Below the pieces are notes generated by a model. The model was not told the origin of the DNA. It was given only the letters and a program-made list of their open reading frames with translations, and did not search any database. From Anaerotalea alkaliphila (lineage in GTDB: Bacteria > Bacillota > Clostridia > Lachnospirales > Vallitaleaceae): a stretch of 64,000 bases of DNA. The stretch covers positions 1 to 64,000 of the forward strand of contig NZ_JAAEEH010000004.1 in the NCBI RefSeq assembly GCF_010179735.1, in the 5' to 3' direction. How positions within the stretch are numbered: the first letter of the stretch is position 1; each line of letters begins with the position of its first letter. A program made the translations under genes and the position numbers. Of the stretch, positions 41,369 to 50,467 are shown in pieces.

Positions 41369-41433
41369 CATACAGGCAAGCCTGCCTATGCTATACTGGG
41401 AGTAGACACATATGTTTGTTAAAGTTTAGACAA
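41369..41433 (+). promoter_or_regulatory. asr operon promoter with Rex-like operator
   Basis: A -10 TATACT lies at 41392-41397, with a weak -35 CATACA at 41369-41374 (17-base spacing). A 12-bp inverted repeat CAGGC-AA-GCCTG (41373-41384) sits between them. An 18-bp site, TTGTTAAAGTTTAGACAA (41416-41433), lies about 12-30 bases past the likely start point. It matches the clostridial Rex pattern TTGTTAAN4TTAACAA at 12 of 14 fixed bases. Repression by the NADH-sensing Rex regulator is inferred from this. Confidence 0.6.
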
Positions 41434-41458
41434 TCAATTGCAAATGGAGGTGCATGCC

Positions 41459-42475
41459 ATGGGTTTCAGACTGGCAGAAAACGAAAAGGACCGATACCTC
41501 TCGGAGCTGCTGCAATCCTACCATGTTTTCGCCCCCGTCGCCAAAGCGGGAAAAGGGGCGTTTTCGGACACGGATGTGGTCGGTTACGGGGAAATCGAAT
41601 CCTTCGGGGACATCGTCCTGGACAGGAAGTCCCATTTTTCCCCGAAGGAAGTGTTCTATCCCGTCAGGGAAACCTTGTTCCAGTTCCTGAAGGATGAGGT
41701 GCTCGAAACCACCATCGACGAAAAGCCGCTGGTGGTCCTGGTCCGTCCCTGCGACCTGAATGGGGTGCGGCGTCTGGACACCATTTTCCTGAAGAATGGC
41801 CAGGAGGTGGACACCTATTACGAACGCCGCCGCAAAAAGGTGAAGTTCCTGATGGTGGAGTGTACGGAAGGCTTCGACACCTGCTTCTGCGTATCCATGG
41901 GTTCCAATGTGGCCACGGACTACGATGGGGCCCTGCGCTTCGAGGAGGGTTCCCTGCTGCTGGACATCAAGGATCCGGCGCTTGCGACGGAAATCCTCAG
42001 GGACAGGCCGGAAGCGGACTTCCAGGTGGAATACATCCGGGAGAACAAGGTCAAGGTGGACGCCCCCCCTCTGGAGGCTGTGACCAAGGACCTCTTCGAC
42101 CATGATCTTTGGACGGAATACACGTCCCGTTGCATCGCCTGCGGCCGCTGCAACACCTCCTGCATCACCTGCTCCTGCTTCACCATGCAGGATGTCCAGG
42201 TGAACGACGAGAAGAACCTGGGAGAACGGCGCAGGGTCTGGGCCAGCTGCCACATCGACGGCTATTCGGACATGGCCGGGGGCCACAACTTCCGGAAGAA
42301 GCACGGGGAGAAGATGCGCTTCAAGACCATGCACAAGGTCAACGACTACCACCGCCGCTTCGGCGAGCACATGTGCGTGGGCTGCGGCCGCTGCGACGAC
42401 GTCTGTCCGGAGTACATCTCCTTCTCCAAATGCATCAACAAGCTGAACCAGATCGCAAAGGAGGTCGCCCAATGA
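41459..42475 (+). CDS. asrA: Anaerobic sulfite reductase subunit A (ferredoxin-type)
   Basis: This 338-residue electron-transfer subunit ends in two ferredoxin-like cysteine sets, CIACGRCNTSCITCSC (about residues 225-240) and CVGCGRCDDVCPEY (about 305-318), likely binding [4Fe-4S] clusters. The N-terminal domain resembles hydrogenase/AsrA subunits (LVVLVRPCDLNGVRRLD). It carries electrons to the siroheme subunit AsrC. The ATG at 41459 has GGAGGT seven bases upstream. Its stop overlaps the asrB start as ATGA. It is the first gene of a five-gene rightward unit. Confidence 0.94.
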   Translation: MGFRLAENEKDRYLSELLQSYHVFAPVAKAGKGAFSDTDVVGYGEIESFGDIVLDRKSHFSPKEVFYPVRETLFQFLKDEVLETTIDEKPLVVLVRPCDLNGVRRLDTIFLKNGQEVDTYYERRRKKVKFLMVECTEGFDTCFCVSMGSNVATDYDGALRFEEGSLLLDIKDPALATEILRDRPEADFQVEYIRENKVKVDAPPLEAVTKDLFDHDLWTEYTSRCIACGRCNTSCITCSCFTMQDVQVNDEKNLGERRRVWASCHIDGYSDMAGGHNFRKKHGEKMRFKTMHKVNDYHRRFGEHMCVGCGRCDDVCPEYISFSKCINKLNQIAKEVAQ

Positions 42476-43263
42476 CCAATCCCTACTTGCCAAAGCCCTA
42501 TGAACTGGTGGGGATCCGCAAGGAGACCGCCATCGACTACACCTACACCATCGACTACCAGGGTCCCGTCACCGGAGGGCAGTTCATGGAAGTCTCCATA
42601 CCCGGTGTGGGGGAGGCCCCCATTTCCATCAGCGACTTCGACGGTTCCACCATCGACATGACCATCCGGAAGGTCGGACGGCTGACGGACAAGATCTTCG
42701 AGATGGAGCCCGGGGATTCCCTTTTCCTGCGGGGACCCTACGGCAACGGCTTCCAGCTGGACAACTTCAAGGGAAGGGACCTGGTGGTCATAGCCGGCGG
42801 GACCGGCCTTGCTCCGGTCAAGAAGACCATCCAGCACTACATGGAGAACCTGGACCAGGTGAAGAGCCTGGAAGTACTCTTGGGCTTCAAAAGCCCCTCG
42901 GACATCCTCTTCACCGACGACATCCTGCGCTGGGAAGAGAAGGCCAAGGTCATCCTCTCCGTGGACAACCCCGTGGAGGGGTGGGACGGTCATACGGGCC
43001 TGGTCACCACCCACGTGACGAAGCTGGACCTTTCCAATGTGAAGGAGAAGACCGCCATCGTGGTGGGGCCTCCCATCATGATGAAGTTCATGACACTGGA
43101 ACTGTTGAAGAACGGATTCCTGGAGGAGAACATCTGGGTGTCCTTCGAGCGCAAGATGAGCTGCGGCATCGGCAAATGCGGACACTGCAAGATCGACGAG
43201 ACCTATGTTTGTCTGGAAGGCCCCGTGTTCAACTACACCAAGGCCAAGAACCTGTTGGATTAA
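42472..43263 (+). CDS. asrB: Anaerobic sulfite reductase subunit B (FAD/NADH-binding)
   Basis: This 263-residue member of the ferredoxin-NADP reductase superfamily is related to dihydroorotate dehydrogenase PyrK. The flavin domain (residues 1-100) has GDSLFLRGPYGNGF, and the NAD(H) domain has IAGGTGLAPVKKTI. The C-terminal cysteine cluster CGIGKCGHCKIDETYVCLEGPVF binds [2Fe-2S]. It takes electrons from NADH for sulfite reduction. Start and stop codons are tightly coupled with asrA and asrC. Confidence 0.95.
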   Translation: MTNPYLPKPYELVGIRKETAIDYTYTIDYQGPVTGGQFMEVSIPGVGEAPISISDFDGSTIDMTIRKVGRLTDKIFEMEPGDSLFLRGPYGNGFQLDNFKGRDLVVIAGGTGLAPVKKTIQHYMENLDQVKSLEVLLGFKSPSDILFTDDILRWEEKAKVILSVDNPVEGWDGHTGLVTTHVTKLDLSNVKEKTAIVVGPPIMMKFMTLELLKNGFLEENIWVSFERKMSCGIGKCGHCKIDETYVCLEGPVFNYTKAKNLLD

Positions 43264-43273
43264 GGAGGGCGCC

Positions 43274-44251
43274 ATGAGCATAAACAGAAAAACCGTCACC
43301 AAGAATGCCTACCGCATCACCAAGACACGGGACAAGACCTGCCTGCGGATCCGCGTTCCCGGCGGCCATTTGGAGACCCGCTTCTTCCCCCTGATCCAGT
43401 CCATCGCAGACGACTACGGCAACGGGACGGTCCATCTGACCACCCGCCAAGGCTTCGAGGTTCCGGACATCGATTTCGACAAGATGCAGGACATCAACGC
43501 CAAAATCCGTCCCCTCATCGAGTCCCTGGGGCTGGACATGGCCATCGGGGAAAACGGCTATCCCGCAGCAGGCACAAGGAACATCTCTGCCTGCATCGGC
43601 AACCGCGTCTGTCCCTTCGCCAACGACGACACCACCCGGGTGGCCGACAATCTGGAAAAGGCCGTCTATCCCCATGACTTCCATTTCAAGATTGCGGTCA
43701 CCGGGTGCCCCAACGACTGCATCAAGGCCCACATGCAGGACTTCGGCATCATTTGCGTCACCGAGCCCCAGTACGACCCCAGCCGCTGCATCACCTGCGA
43801 GGCCTGCTCGGACAACTGCAGGAAGAAGGTGACCGGAGCCTTGAGCGTCCGGGACTTCAACATCGAGCGGGACCACGAGAAGTGCATCGGCTGCGGCGAG
43901 TGCATCCTGAAATGCCCCACCGGCGCCTGGACCCGGGGAGACAAGAAGCTCTACCGGATGGTCATCATGGGCCGCACCGGCAAGAAGAACCCCCGGATCG
44001 CCATGCCTTTCCTGAAATGGGCGGACGAGGAGACCATCACCCAAGTGATCCAAAACACCTACCGGTTCGTGGACAACTACATCGACCGTTCCCTTGCCAA
44101 GGAGCACATCGGCTACATCGTGGACAGGATGGGCTTCCAGGTCTTCAAGAAGGAAGTGCTGGAGGGCGTCGTCCCCAACAAGGAGGCCCAGATCGCCGAA
44201 AACATCACCTGGGGCGGATACTGGTACAACCAAAATCTGGAGTTCAAATAG
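43274..44251 (+). CDS. asrC: Anaerobic sulfite reductase subunit C (siroheme)
   Basis: This 325-residue catalytic subunit has the siroheme-[4Fe-4S] ligands CIGNRVC (C-x5-C, about residue 112) and TGCPNDC (C-x3-C, about residue 150), and an inserted ferredoxin domain with CITCEACSDNC and CIGCGECILKCP (about residues 175-220). It reduces sulfite to sulfide in the cytosol. The ATG at 43274 has AAGGAGGG upstream; the longer open frame is a shadow of asrB. The presence of all three subunits with intact ligands argues for an active enzyme. Confidence 0.96.
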   Translation: MSINRKTVTKNAYRITKTRDKTCLRIRVPGGHLETRFFPLIQSIADDYGNGTVHLTTRQGFEVPDIDFDKMQDINAKIRPLIESLGLDMAIGENGYPAAGTRNISACIGNRVCPFANDDTTRVADNLEKAVYPHDFHFKIAVTGCPNDCIKAHMQDFGIICVTEPQYDPSRCITCEACSDNCRKKVTGALSVRDFNIERDHEKCIGCGECILKCPTGAWTRGDKKLYRMVIMGRTGKKNPRIAMPFLKWADEETITQVIQNTYRFVDNYIDRSLAKEHIGYIVDRMGFQVFKKEVLEGVVPNKEAQIAENITWGGYWYNQNLEFK

Positions 44252-44260
44252 GAGGCTGCC

Positions 44261-44713
44261 ATGCAAGAGGTTCTGTTATATGAAGACATCCTGAACGTGC
44301 TGGTCGAACTGGAGAAGGCCGGACAGGCCCATTACCTGCAACTGGCGGACAAGACCCCCGACCCGTCCCTGAAGGAGCTGTTCCAGCTCCTCGCCCGCCA
44401 AGAGAAGCGGCACCAGGCCATTTACGAGGATTACAGGAAGACCAACGTCCACTTCAAGCGGGAGGCGGTGACCGGGGAATACAAGGCCTACATGGACGCC
44501 CTGCTCCAGGGAACCATGGCCTTCCTCCGGACCGAGGAAAGCTTCACGGAATACGCCCGCGGCTTCGACACCGCCGTCGGCTTGGAAAAGGACACCCTGC
44601 TCTTCCTGTCCGAACTCAAGAAACTGGTGGATCCCCCCATGCATCCGGGCATCGACCAGCTCATGGACGAGGAACGGAAGCACCTGGAATATCTGTATAC
44701 AAGGAGACCCTGA
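44261..44713 (+). CDS. Ferritin-like / rubrerythrin-type protein in the asr operon
   Basis: This 150-residue predicted four-helix protein has metal-ligand spacing typical of diiron ferritin-like proteins: ELEKAGQAHY (about residues 16-25), RQEKRHQAIYEDY (about 46-58), a Glu in the third helix, and DEERKHLEYLY near the end. There is no rubredoxin domain. It lies 10 bases after asrC with AGGAGG, and two bases before the FNT gene, so it is part of the unit. It could protect the sulfite reductase from oxidants or handle iron, but a function here is not established to my knowledge. Confidence 0.85.
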   Translation: MQEVLLYEDILNVLVELEKAGQAHYLQLADKTPDPSLKELFQLLARQEKRHQAIYEDYRKTNVHFKREAVTGEYKAYMDALLQGTMAFLRTEESFTEYARGFDTAVGLEKDTLLFLSELKKLVDPPMHPGIDQLMDEERKHLEYLYTRRP

Positions 44714-44714
44714 C

Positions 44715-45479
44715 ATGTACGAAGAACTGGTGGACAAGATTGCGGCGGCGGGGGTCGGCAAATACGCCCTGCTGCAGAAAAGCAAAGGCAGATACTTCAT
44801 CCTGGCCATGCTGGCCGGGATGTACGTGGGGTTCGGGATCCTGCTGATCTTCAGCGTGGGGGCCCCCTTGGCGGATTCCCCCCTGCGGAAGACCCTCATG
44901 GGCGTCAGCTTCGGCATCGCCCTGAGCCTGGTGGTGATGGCGGGGTCCGAACTCTTCACCGGCAACAACCTGGTCCTGACCGTGACCTCCCTGGAGCGCA
45001 AGGTCTCCTGGCTGGGCACCGCAAAGCTCTGGGGCTGGTCCTACCTGGGGAACCTGGCGGGGAGCGTGCTGCTGGCGGCCATCTTTGTCCTCTCCGGCAG
45101 CGCCCGGGGACCTGTGGGTGAATTCTTCATCCAGACGAGCCAGGCAAAGATGGCCGGGGGATTCCTGGACCTCTTCTTCAAAGGGGTCCTCTGCAACATC
45201 CTTGTGTGCCTGGCGGTGCTCTCTTCCATCAAGCTGAAGGAGGAAACCGCCAAGCTGATCATGATCTTCTGGTGCCTTTTCGCCTTCATCACCGCCGGCT
45301 TCGAGCACAGCATCGCCAACATGACCATCCTGGCGGTGGGCCTTCTGGCACCCCACGGAGGCACCCTGAGCCTTTACGGCTTCTTCGCCAACCTGGTCCC
45401 CGTCACCCTGGGGAACATGGTGGGAGGCGCTGTTTTCGTAGGCCTGGCCTATTGGCTGGTGGGCCGGAAGGCCGCCTAA
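44715..45479 (+). CDS. Formate/nitrite-transporter family channel, likely hydrosulfide exporter
   Basis: This 254-residue FNT-family membrane protein has six hydrophobic segments. The motifs are GSELFTGNNLV in the first broken helix and AGFEHSIANM in the second, containing the central pore His. In Clostridioides difficile an FNT protein encoded with asrABC was characterised as a hydrosulfide ion channel (HSC). The same operon position here makes HS- export the best guess over formate or nitrite. AAGGAG precedes the ATG. A strong terminator follows, closing the operon. Confidence 0.9.
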   Translation: MYEELVDKIAAAGVGKYALLQKSKGRYFILAMLAGMYVGFGILLIFSVGAPLADSPLRKTLMGVSFGIALSLVVMAGSELFTGNNLVLTVTSLERKVSWLGTAKLWGWSYLGNLAGSVLLAAIFVLSGSARGPVGEFFIQTSQAKMAGGFLDLFFKGVLCNILVCLAVLSSIKLKEETAKLIMIFWCLFAFITAGFEHSIANMTILAVGLLAPHGGTLSLYGFFANLVPVTLGNMVGGAVFVGLAYWLVGRKAA

Positions 45480-45480
45480 C

Positions 45481-45535
45481 GAAAAGGGCAGCTGCACATC
45501 CAACGTTTCCATGTTGGCGTGCAGCTGCCCTTTTC
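45481..45535. terminator. Bidirectional terminator between asr and rib operons
   Basis: A 17-bp perfect stem (45481-45497 and 45519-45535) carries an inner CCAAC/GTTGG stem in its loop. A and T runs flank it on both sides. Confidence 0.9.
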
Positions 45536-45553
45536 ACATTGCGCAAAAGTATC

Positions 45554-46014
<461 letters not shown>

Positions 46015-46018
<4 letters not shown>

Positions 46019-47220
46019 TTTTCCTCCTTGAAGTTGAGCATATGGCCCATTTTGAGTTTTTTAGTCTTCAGATAGAATTCGTTCTTCTCGTTGTGGTTCA
46101 TTTGGATCGGCACCCGCTCCACAATCTCGATGCCGTAGCCGGACAATCCGCTCAGCTTCTTGGGATTGTTGGTGAGCATCCGGATCTTCTTCACACCCAG
46201 GTCCTGGAGGATCTGGGCGCCGATGCCGTAGTCCCGGAGGTCGTCGGGAAAGCCCAGATGCAGGTTGGCCTCCACCGTGTCCATGCCCTGGTCCTGGAGG
46301 GCGTAGGCCCGCAGCTTGTTGATGAGCCCGATGCCACGGCCTTCCTGCCGCATGTAGAGCAGGATCCCCTTGCCGGCCTTCTCGATTTCCATCATGGCGG
46401 TGGCCAGCTGGTCGCCGCAGTCGCAGCGGAGGGAACCGAAGGCGTCTCCCGTCAGGCATTCCGAATGGACCCGGACAAGCACCGGCTCCCCGTCGGAAAC
46501 ATCCCCTTTCACCAGGGCCACATGGTGCTCCCTGTTCAGGGTGTTCTCGTAACCGACCACACGGAATTCCCCGTATTTGGTGGGCATCTTCGCTTCCGTC
46601 ACCCGTTCCACCAGATGCTCCCGCTGCCTCCTGTAGGCGATCAGGTCAGCGATGGTGATCAGCTTGAACCCGTGTTCCTTCACGTAATCCATCAGCTCCG
46701 GCACCCGCGCCATGGTCCCGTCCTCGTTCATGATTTCGCAGATGACCCCTGCCGGCTTGCAGCCCGCAAGCATCGCCAGGTCCACCGCCGCCTCCGTATG
46801 TCCCGCCCGGACCAGCACGCCGCCTTCCTTGGCCGCCAGGGGGAATATGTGTCCCGGCCTTGCGAAATCCCCCGGCTTGGCGTCGTCGTCCACCAGCTTC
46901 AGCAGCGTATCCGCCCGCTCCGCCGCGGAAATCCCCGTGGTGACCGTATGTACGTCCACGGAAACGGTGAAGGCCGTCTCCTTCGCGTCCGTGTTGTTTT
47001 CCACCATGGGATGGATGCCCAAGGCGTCCAGCCGCTCCCGTGTCATGGGCGCGCAAATCAATCCCCTGGCGTGTTTCGCCATGAAGTTGACCGCTTCCGG
47101 CGTGGCCTTTTCGGCCACCATCAGCAGGTCCCCTTCGTTTTCCCTGTCCTCGTCGTCCACCACCACAATCATCTTGCCTGCCTTCAGGTCTTCAATCGCT
47201 TCCTCAATCGTATTGAACAT
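46015..47220 (-). CDS. ribBA: Bifunctional DHBP synthase / GTP cyclohydrolase II
   Basis: This is a 401-residue fusion. The RibB part (residues 1-200) has [11 protein letters not shown] and THIS-like [15 protein letters not shown] with metal-site Glu and His. The RibA part (about 205-401) has the zinc cysteines [18 protein letters not shown] and the GTP motif RQEGRGIGL. It makes the two starting intermediates of riboflavin from ribulose 5-phosphate and GTP. The ATG at 47220 is the conserved [11 protein letters not shown] start; the frame upstream is only open by chance. It lies between ribE and ribH. Confidence 0.96.
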
Positions 47221-47255
47221 GTCTGCACCCGCTTTCCTATGGTTGATTCCCACCC

Positions 47256-47906
47256 TTACGCAAATCCGTTGTCTTTCAGGAATTGCAGGTCGATGGGATT
47301 TTTCTTTTCCGCCTTCTCTTCGAACAGCATGAACCTGTCCAGATACTTGCCGAACATGTCGCACTCCACATTGACCGGAGCCCCCAGGGCTTTGGAGGTC
47401 AGGGTGGTGTGCTGCTGGGTCAGGGGGATGATGGAAACCCGGAAGCTTTCCATCCCCGTGTCCGCCACCGTCAGGCTGGTCCCGTCCAGCGCCACGGAAC
47501 CCTTTTCGATCACATAGCGCATGATGGAGGGGTCGGCTCCGATCTCCACCCAGATGGCGTTCCCCTCGTCCTTCCGGGAGAGGACCTTCCCGACGCCGTC
47601 GATGTGGCCGGATACCAGATGCCCCCCCAGCCGGTCCCCCAGCCGGAGCGCCCTTTCCAGGTTCACCGGACTTCCGGCCCCCAGACCGCCCAGGTTGCTC
47701 CTGCGCATGGTTTCCGGCATCACATCCACCACGAAAAGGCCGCTCTCCATATGGACCACCGTCAGGCAAACGCCGTTCGTGCTGATGCTGTCGCCGATCC
47801 TGGTGCCCTCCAGCACCTTCCTCGCCTTGACCGCAATTTTTGCGTGGCTGCTCCCCACATCCAGGGAGGCCACCGTTCCGATTTCCTCAATCAATCCTGT
47901 AAACAT
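47256..47906 (-). CDS. ribE: Riboflavin synthase alpha chain
   Basis: This 216-residue enzyme has the two similar lumazine-binding barrels. The first begins [14 protein letters not shown] and contains [12 protein letters not shown]. The second has [13 protein letters not shown] and [12 protein letters not shown]. It dismutates two lumazine molecules to riboflavin. The ATG at 47906 overlaps the last 20 bases of ribD. The C-terminus extends about 15 residues past the usual end, with a Lys-rich tail. Confidence 0.96.
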   Translation of the reverse strand: MFTGLIEEIGTVASLDVGSSHAKIAVKARKVLEGTRIGDSISTNGVCLTVVHMESGLFVVDVMPETMRRSNLGGLGAGSPVNLERALRLGDRLGGHLVSGHIDGVGKVLSRKDEGNAIWVEIGADPSIMRYVIEKGSVALDGTSLTVADTGMESFRVSIIPLTQQHTTLTSKALGAPVNVECDMFGKYLDRFMLFEEKAEKKNPIDLQFLKDNGFA

Positions 47907-49011
47907 TTCCAACCTGTCCTTTCCTTGGAACGGCTTCAATCCGCAGGTCCCCCCCCGATGGGTGGACCTCCATGTCGTCCAGCCGGATCCCCTCCCGCAC
48001 ATGGGGGAATCCCGCCCCCTCCACCGGTGTTTTGGCGTCCCGTCCTCCCAGCAGGAGGGGGGCGACGAAGGCCACCACCCTGTCTACAAGCCCTTCCTTC
48101 AGGACCGAGAAGTTCAGGTTTCCTCCCCCTTCCAGCAGGATGCTGTCGATCTTCTCTTCCCCCAGCCAGGCGAAGAGATGTGGCAGGTCCACCTGCCCGT
48201 CCTTCTCCGGAACCACCACAACCTCCACTCCCAAGGCCGCAAGCTGCTCCCGCTTCTTGATGGGAGCTTTGGCCGTGGTGGCCAGGATCCTTCGGCTTCC
48301 CGGGGTGTCCTGCAGCACCTGGGCGTCCAGGGGGATCCTTCCGCAGGTGTCCACGATGATCCGGTGGGGATGGCTGGGCTCCGGAACGTCCAGCCGTGTG
48401 GTGAGGCTGGGGTCGTCCGCCAGCACGGTGCCGATGCCCGCCATGATGGCCGAAACCCTGTGCCGCAGCTCGTGGACATGGGCCCTGGATGCCTCGTTGG
48501 TGATCCACTTGGAATCCCCCGTCGCCGTTGCGATCTTTCCGTCCAACGTCATTGCCGTCTTCAGGATGCAATAGGGCATTTTTGAGCTTATGTACTTCAG
48601 GAAGATCCGGTTCAGCTTCCTTGCCTCCTCCTCCAGAACGCCCACTTCCACCTGGATGCCGTTGTCCTTCAGGATCTGCAGTCCTTTTCCGGCCACCAGG
48701 GGATTGGGGTCCTCCATGGCCACCACCACCCTGGCGATCCCTTGGGCCACGATGGCTTGGGCGCAGGGCGGGGTCTTCCCGTAATGGGAGCAGGGCTCCA
48801 GCGTCACATACATGGTGGCCCCCTCCACATCCTCCGTAGCGCTGGCGAATGCCTCCACTTCCGCATGGGGGCCGCCATAGCGCTTGTGGTATCCCCGTCC
48901 GATGACCCGCCCATCCTTTACGATCACGGCGCCCACCAGGGGATTGGGGTTGGTATGTCCCGCTCCCTTGGCCGCAAGTTCCAGCGCCATCCGCATATGT
49001 TCCATGTGCAT
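47887..49011 (-). CDS. ribD: Riboflavin biosynthesis deaminase/reductase RibD
   Basis: This is a 374-residue bifunctional enzyme. The N-terminal deaminase has zinc ligands HAEVEAF (about residue 50) and PCSHYGKTPPC (about residue 75). The C-terminal reductase (from about 145) has LKTAMTLDGKIAT and EGGGNLNFSVL. It carries out the second and third steps after RibA. The ATG at 49011 has GGAGG eight bases upstream; the GTG three codons earlier overlaps that site. It is the first gene of ribD-ribE-ribBA-ribH and is directly controlled by the FMN riboswitch. Confidence 0.96.
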   Translation of the reverse strand: MHMEHMRMALELAAKGAGHTNPNPLVGAVIVKDGRVIGRGYHKRYGGPHAEVEAFASATEDVEGATMYVTLEPCSHYGKTPPCAQAIVAQGIARVVVAMEDPNPLVAGKGLQILKDNGIQVEVGVLEEEARKLNRIFLKYISSKMPYCILKTAMTLDGKIATATGDSKWITNEASRAHVHELRHRVSAIMAGIGTVLADDPSLTTRLDVPEPSHPHRIIVDTCGRIPLDAQVLQDTPGSRRILATTAKAPIKKREQLAALGVEVVVVPEKDGQVDLPHLFAWLGEEKIDSILLEGGGNLNFSVLKEGLVDRVVAFVAPLLLGGRDAKTPVEGAGFPHVREGIRLDDMEVHPSGGDLRIEAVPRKGQVGNVYRID

Positions 49012-49065
49012 CCTTACCACCTCCCGGACGCCCGGCGGTACCGGGCGAAGCTTTCTGATGAGAAT

Positions 49066-49093
49066 AGAAAAACCCTGGACAGGACGTCCAGGG
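49066..49093 (-). terminator. Expression-platform terminator of the FMN riboswitch
   Basis: The stem CCCTGGAC/GTCCAGGG (49093-49086 and 49080-49073) has a 5-base loop and is followed on the minus strand by TTTTT (49072-49068). It lies between the aptamer and ribD, as expected for premature termination when FMN is bound. Confidence 0.85.
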
Positions 49094-49140
49094 CTGATTC
49101 CACCAATGGAAGGGCTTTTCGCCCTCCTTCATCTTTTGTT

Positions 49141-49256
49141 CTTCTTCCATCCAGACTATACTGTCGGTCTTGGAATTTCACCAAGTCAACCCCATGGAAC
49201 ATGCGGCTCGTGGACTTTAACCACCGGTCGGGAATTTCACCCTGCCCTGAAGATCC
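49141..49256 (-). promoter_or_regulatory. FMN riboswitch (RFN element)
   Basis: On the minus strand the hallmark blocks appear in order: GATCTTCAGGGCAGGG, TGAAATTCCCGACCGGTGG, AGTCCACGAGCC, TTGACTTGGTGAAATTCC, AAGACCGACAGTATAGTCTGGATG. All conserved junction segments of the six-helix RFN aptamer are present. It senses flavin mononucleotide and controls the ribDE-BA-H operon through the terminator downstream. Confidence 0.97.
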
Positions 49257-49270
49257 TATGCATTTTTTTC

Positions 49271-49300
49271 AATATAGCACAACCGCCGGTTTCTTGTCAA
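49271..49300 (-). promoter_or_regulatory. Promoter of the riboflavin operon
   Basis: A perfect TTGACA (49300-49295), an 18-base spacer and TATATT (49276-49271) lie just upstream of the riboswitch. An 8-bp inverted repeat CCGCCGGT/ACCGGCGG brackets the -35 region and may be the weak end signal of the preceding gene. Confidence 0.8.
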
Positions 49301-49325
49301 GAAAAACACAATCACCGGCGGGGGC

Positions 49326-50450
49326 TTAGGGCTCGAACCGCACCATGTCCTTCCGGTTCTTGGGGAAGACATTGATCCAGGTCTTCCCCTCCCGCATGAC
49401 CAGGGGCCGTCCGTCCGCCAGGAAGAACAGGGTGGGGTCCTGCCTGGATTTCCTGCTCCAGGTGATGGGCACCGCGAATCCGTTGGAGATGTGCCATCCC
49501 TGGCCGGTTCCCGTAAGCTCCATGTCCATCCGCCCGGCCGCATCCCCTTTGATCGTCCACATGCCCGCAAACTGCACCAGGACATTCTCATAGGCCAGCT
49601 GCCCTCCGGTTTCCTTGTCGATCTGGGGGGCTCCGTACTGGAACCGCAGGTAGGTGCCGCTTTCCTTGTCGAAGGTGAACCAGGGCTTGGCGTAATTGGA
49701 GTACCCCAGGTCCACCCTCCCCGCGGCGGCTCCTGCCGTAGGCCCTTCCGGGCTGAAGAGGAACTTGCCCTCCCTGTCGGGCTCCTTCCGGTAGCCCACC
49801 TTCTCCCAAGCCGCCATGATCCCCTGCTGGCTGGTGTACTTGTCATGGGGAGCTTTCCTGGCCCTGTCCCTGAAGCAGAGGATTTCATCCAGGTAGGAAA
49901 GGCCGTTCAGGCTGGGAGCCTTTCTTTCCTTGATTGCGGTCCTGGCTTGGGGGCTAAGGCCGTAATGCACGTACAGGGCGTCGTGTTCCGCGGCGAAATC
50001 CAGGTAGTAGTGCCGGGCGCTGCGCACGGGGCCGATCTTGGGGGCGTCGAAGTCCTGAAAAACCGCGTACAACCTGGTTATGCCCCCCTCCACCAGGGTC
50101 TCATAGACGATGTCCGCCTGGGCCAGTCCGCTTTGGGGCATGGCCGCCTTCAGGTTGTTGACCATGACGCCAACCGGCCGTCGGACCGCCGCCTCCTCCC
50201 TGATCCTGCGGCCCGTGAGTGGGTTGATCCCCTGAGGTGCCGTCTCCTCCTGCTGGACCTCTTGGGGCGGGACCTCCTCCGGGACTTCCGTTTCCGGCTC
50301 CTCCTCAGGCACCGCAGGTTCCTCGGGCGCCGGACCTTCCGCTTCCACCGGAATCTCCCCCGGGGCCTCTTCTTTCCCCTTGCATCCTCCCGGCAGGGCC
50401 AGTAGGGCCAGCAGCACCAGGAGCACCAGGATGTTCCTCTTTTTTCCCAT
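49326..50450 (-). CDS. DUF3048 (YerB-like) lipoprotein
   Basis: This is a 374-residue lipoprotein with signal peptide LLALLALPGGCKG (Cys near residue 23). A Glu/Pro-rich linker runs to about residue 75, followed by the DUF3048 N domain (RPVGVMVNNLKAAMPQSGL, IGPVRSARHYYLDFA) and the C-terminal domain with GKFLFSPEG and WHISNGFAVPITW. Function is unknown; Bacillus YerB is a family member. The ATG at 50450 has AGGAGAGG upstream. It starts 17 bases after the TIGR03915 gene and probably shares its transcript. Confidence 0.88.
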   Translation of the reverse strand: MGKKRNILVLLVLLALLALPGGCKGKEEAPGEIPVEAEGPAPEEPAVPEEEPETEVPEEVPPQEVQQEETAPQGINPLTGRRIREEAAVRRPVGVMVNNLKAAMPQSGLAQADIVYETLVEGGITRLYAVFQDFDAPKIGPVRSARHYYLDFAAEHDALYVHYGLSPQARTAIKERKAPSLNGLSYLDEILCFRDRARKAPHDKYTSQQGIMAAWEKVGYRKEPDREGKFLFSPEGPTAGAAAGRVDLGYSNYAKPWFTFDKESGTYLRFQYGAPQIDKETGGQLAYENVLVQFAGMWTIKGDAAGRMDMELTGTGQGWHISNGFAVPITWSRKSRQDPTLFFLADGRPLVMREGKTWINVFPKNRKDMVRFEP

Positions 50451-50467
50451 AGCCTCTCCTTTTCCCT

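Noticed and set aside
49283-49323. Terminator for the YerB-like gene from CCGCCGGT/ACCGGCGG
   Set aside because: The 8-bp arms are 23 bases apart and no T run follows, and the region overlaps the riboflavin promoter. At best it is a weak signal.
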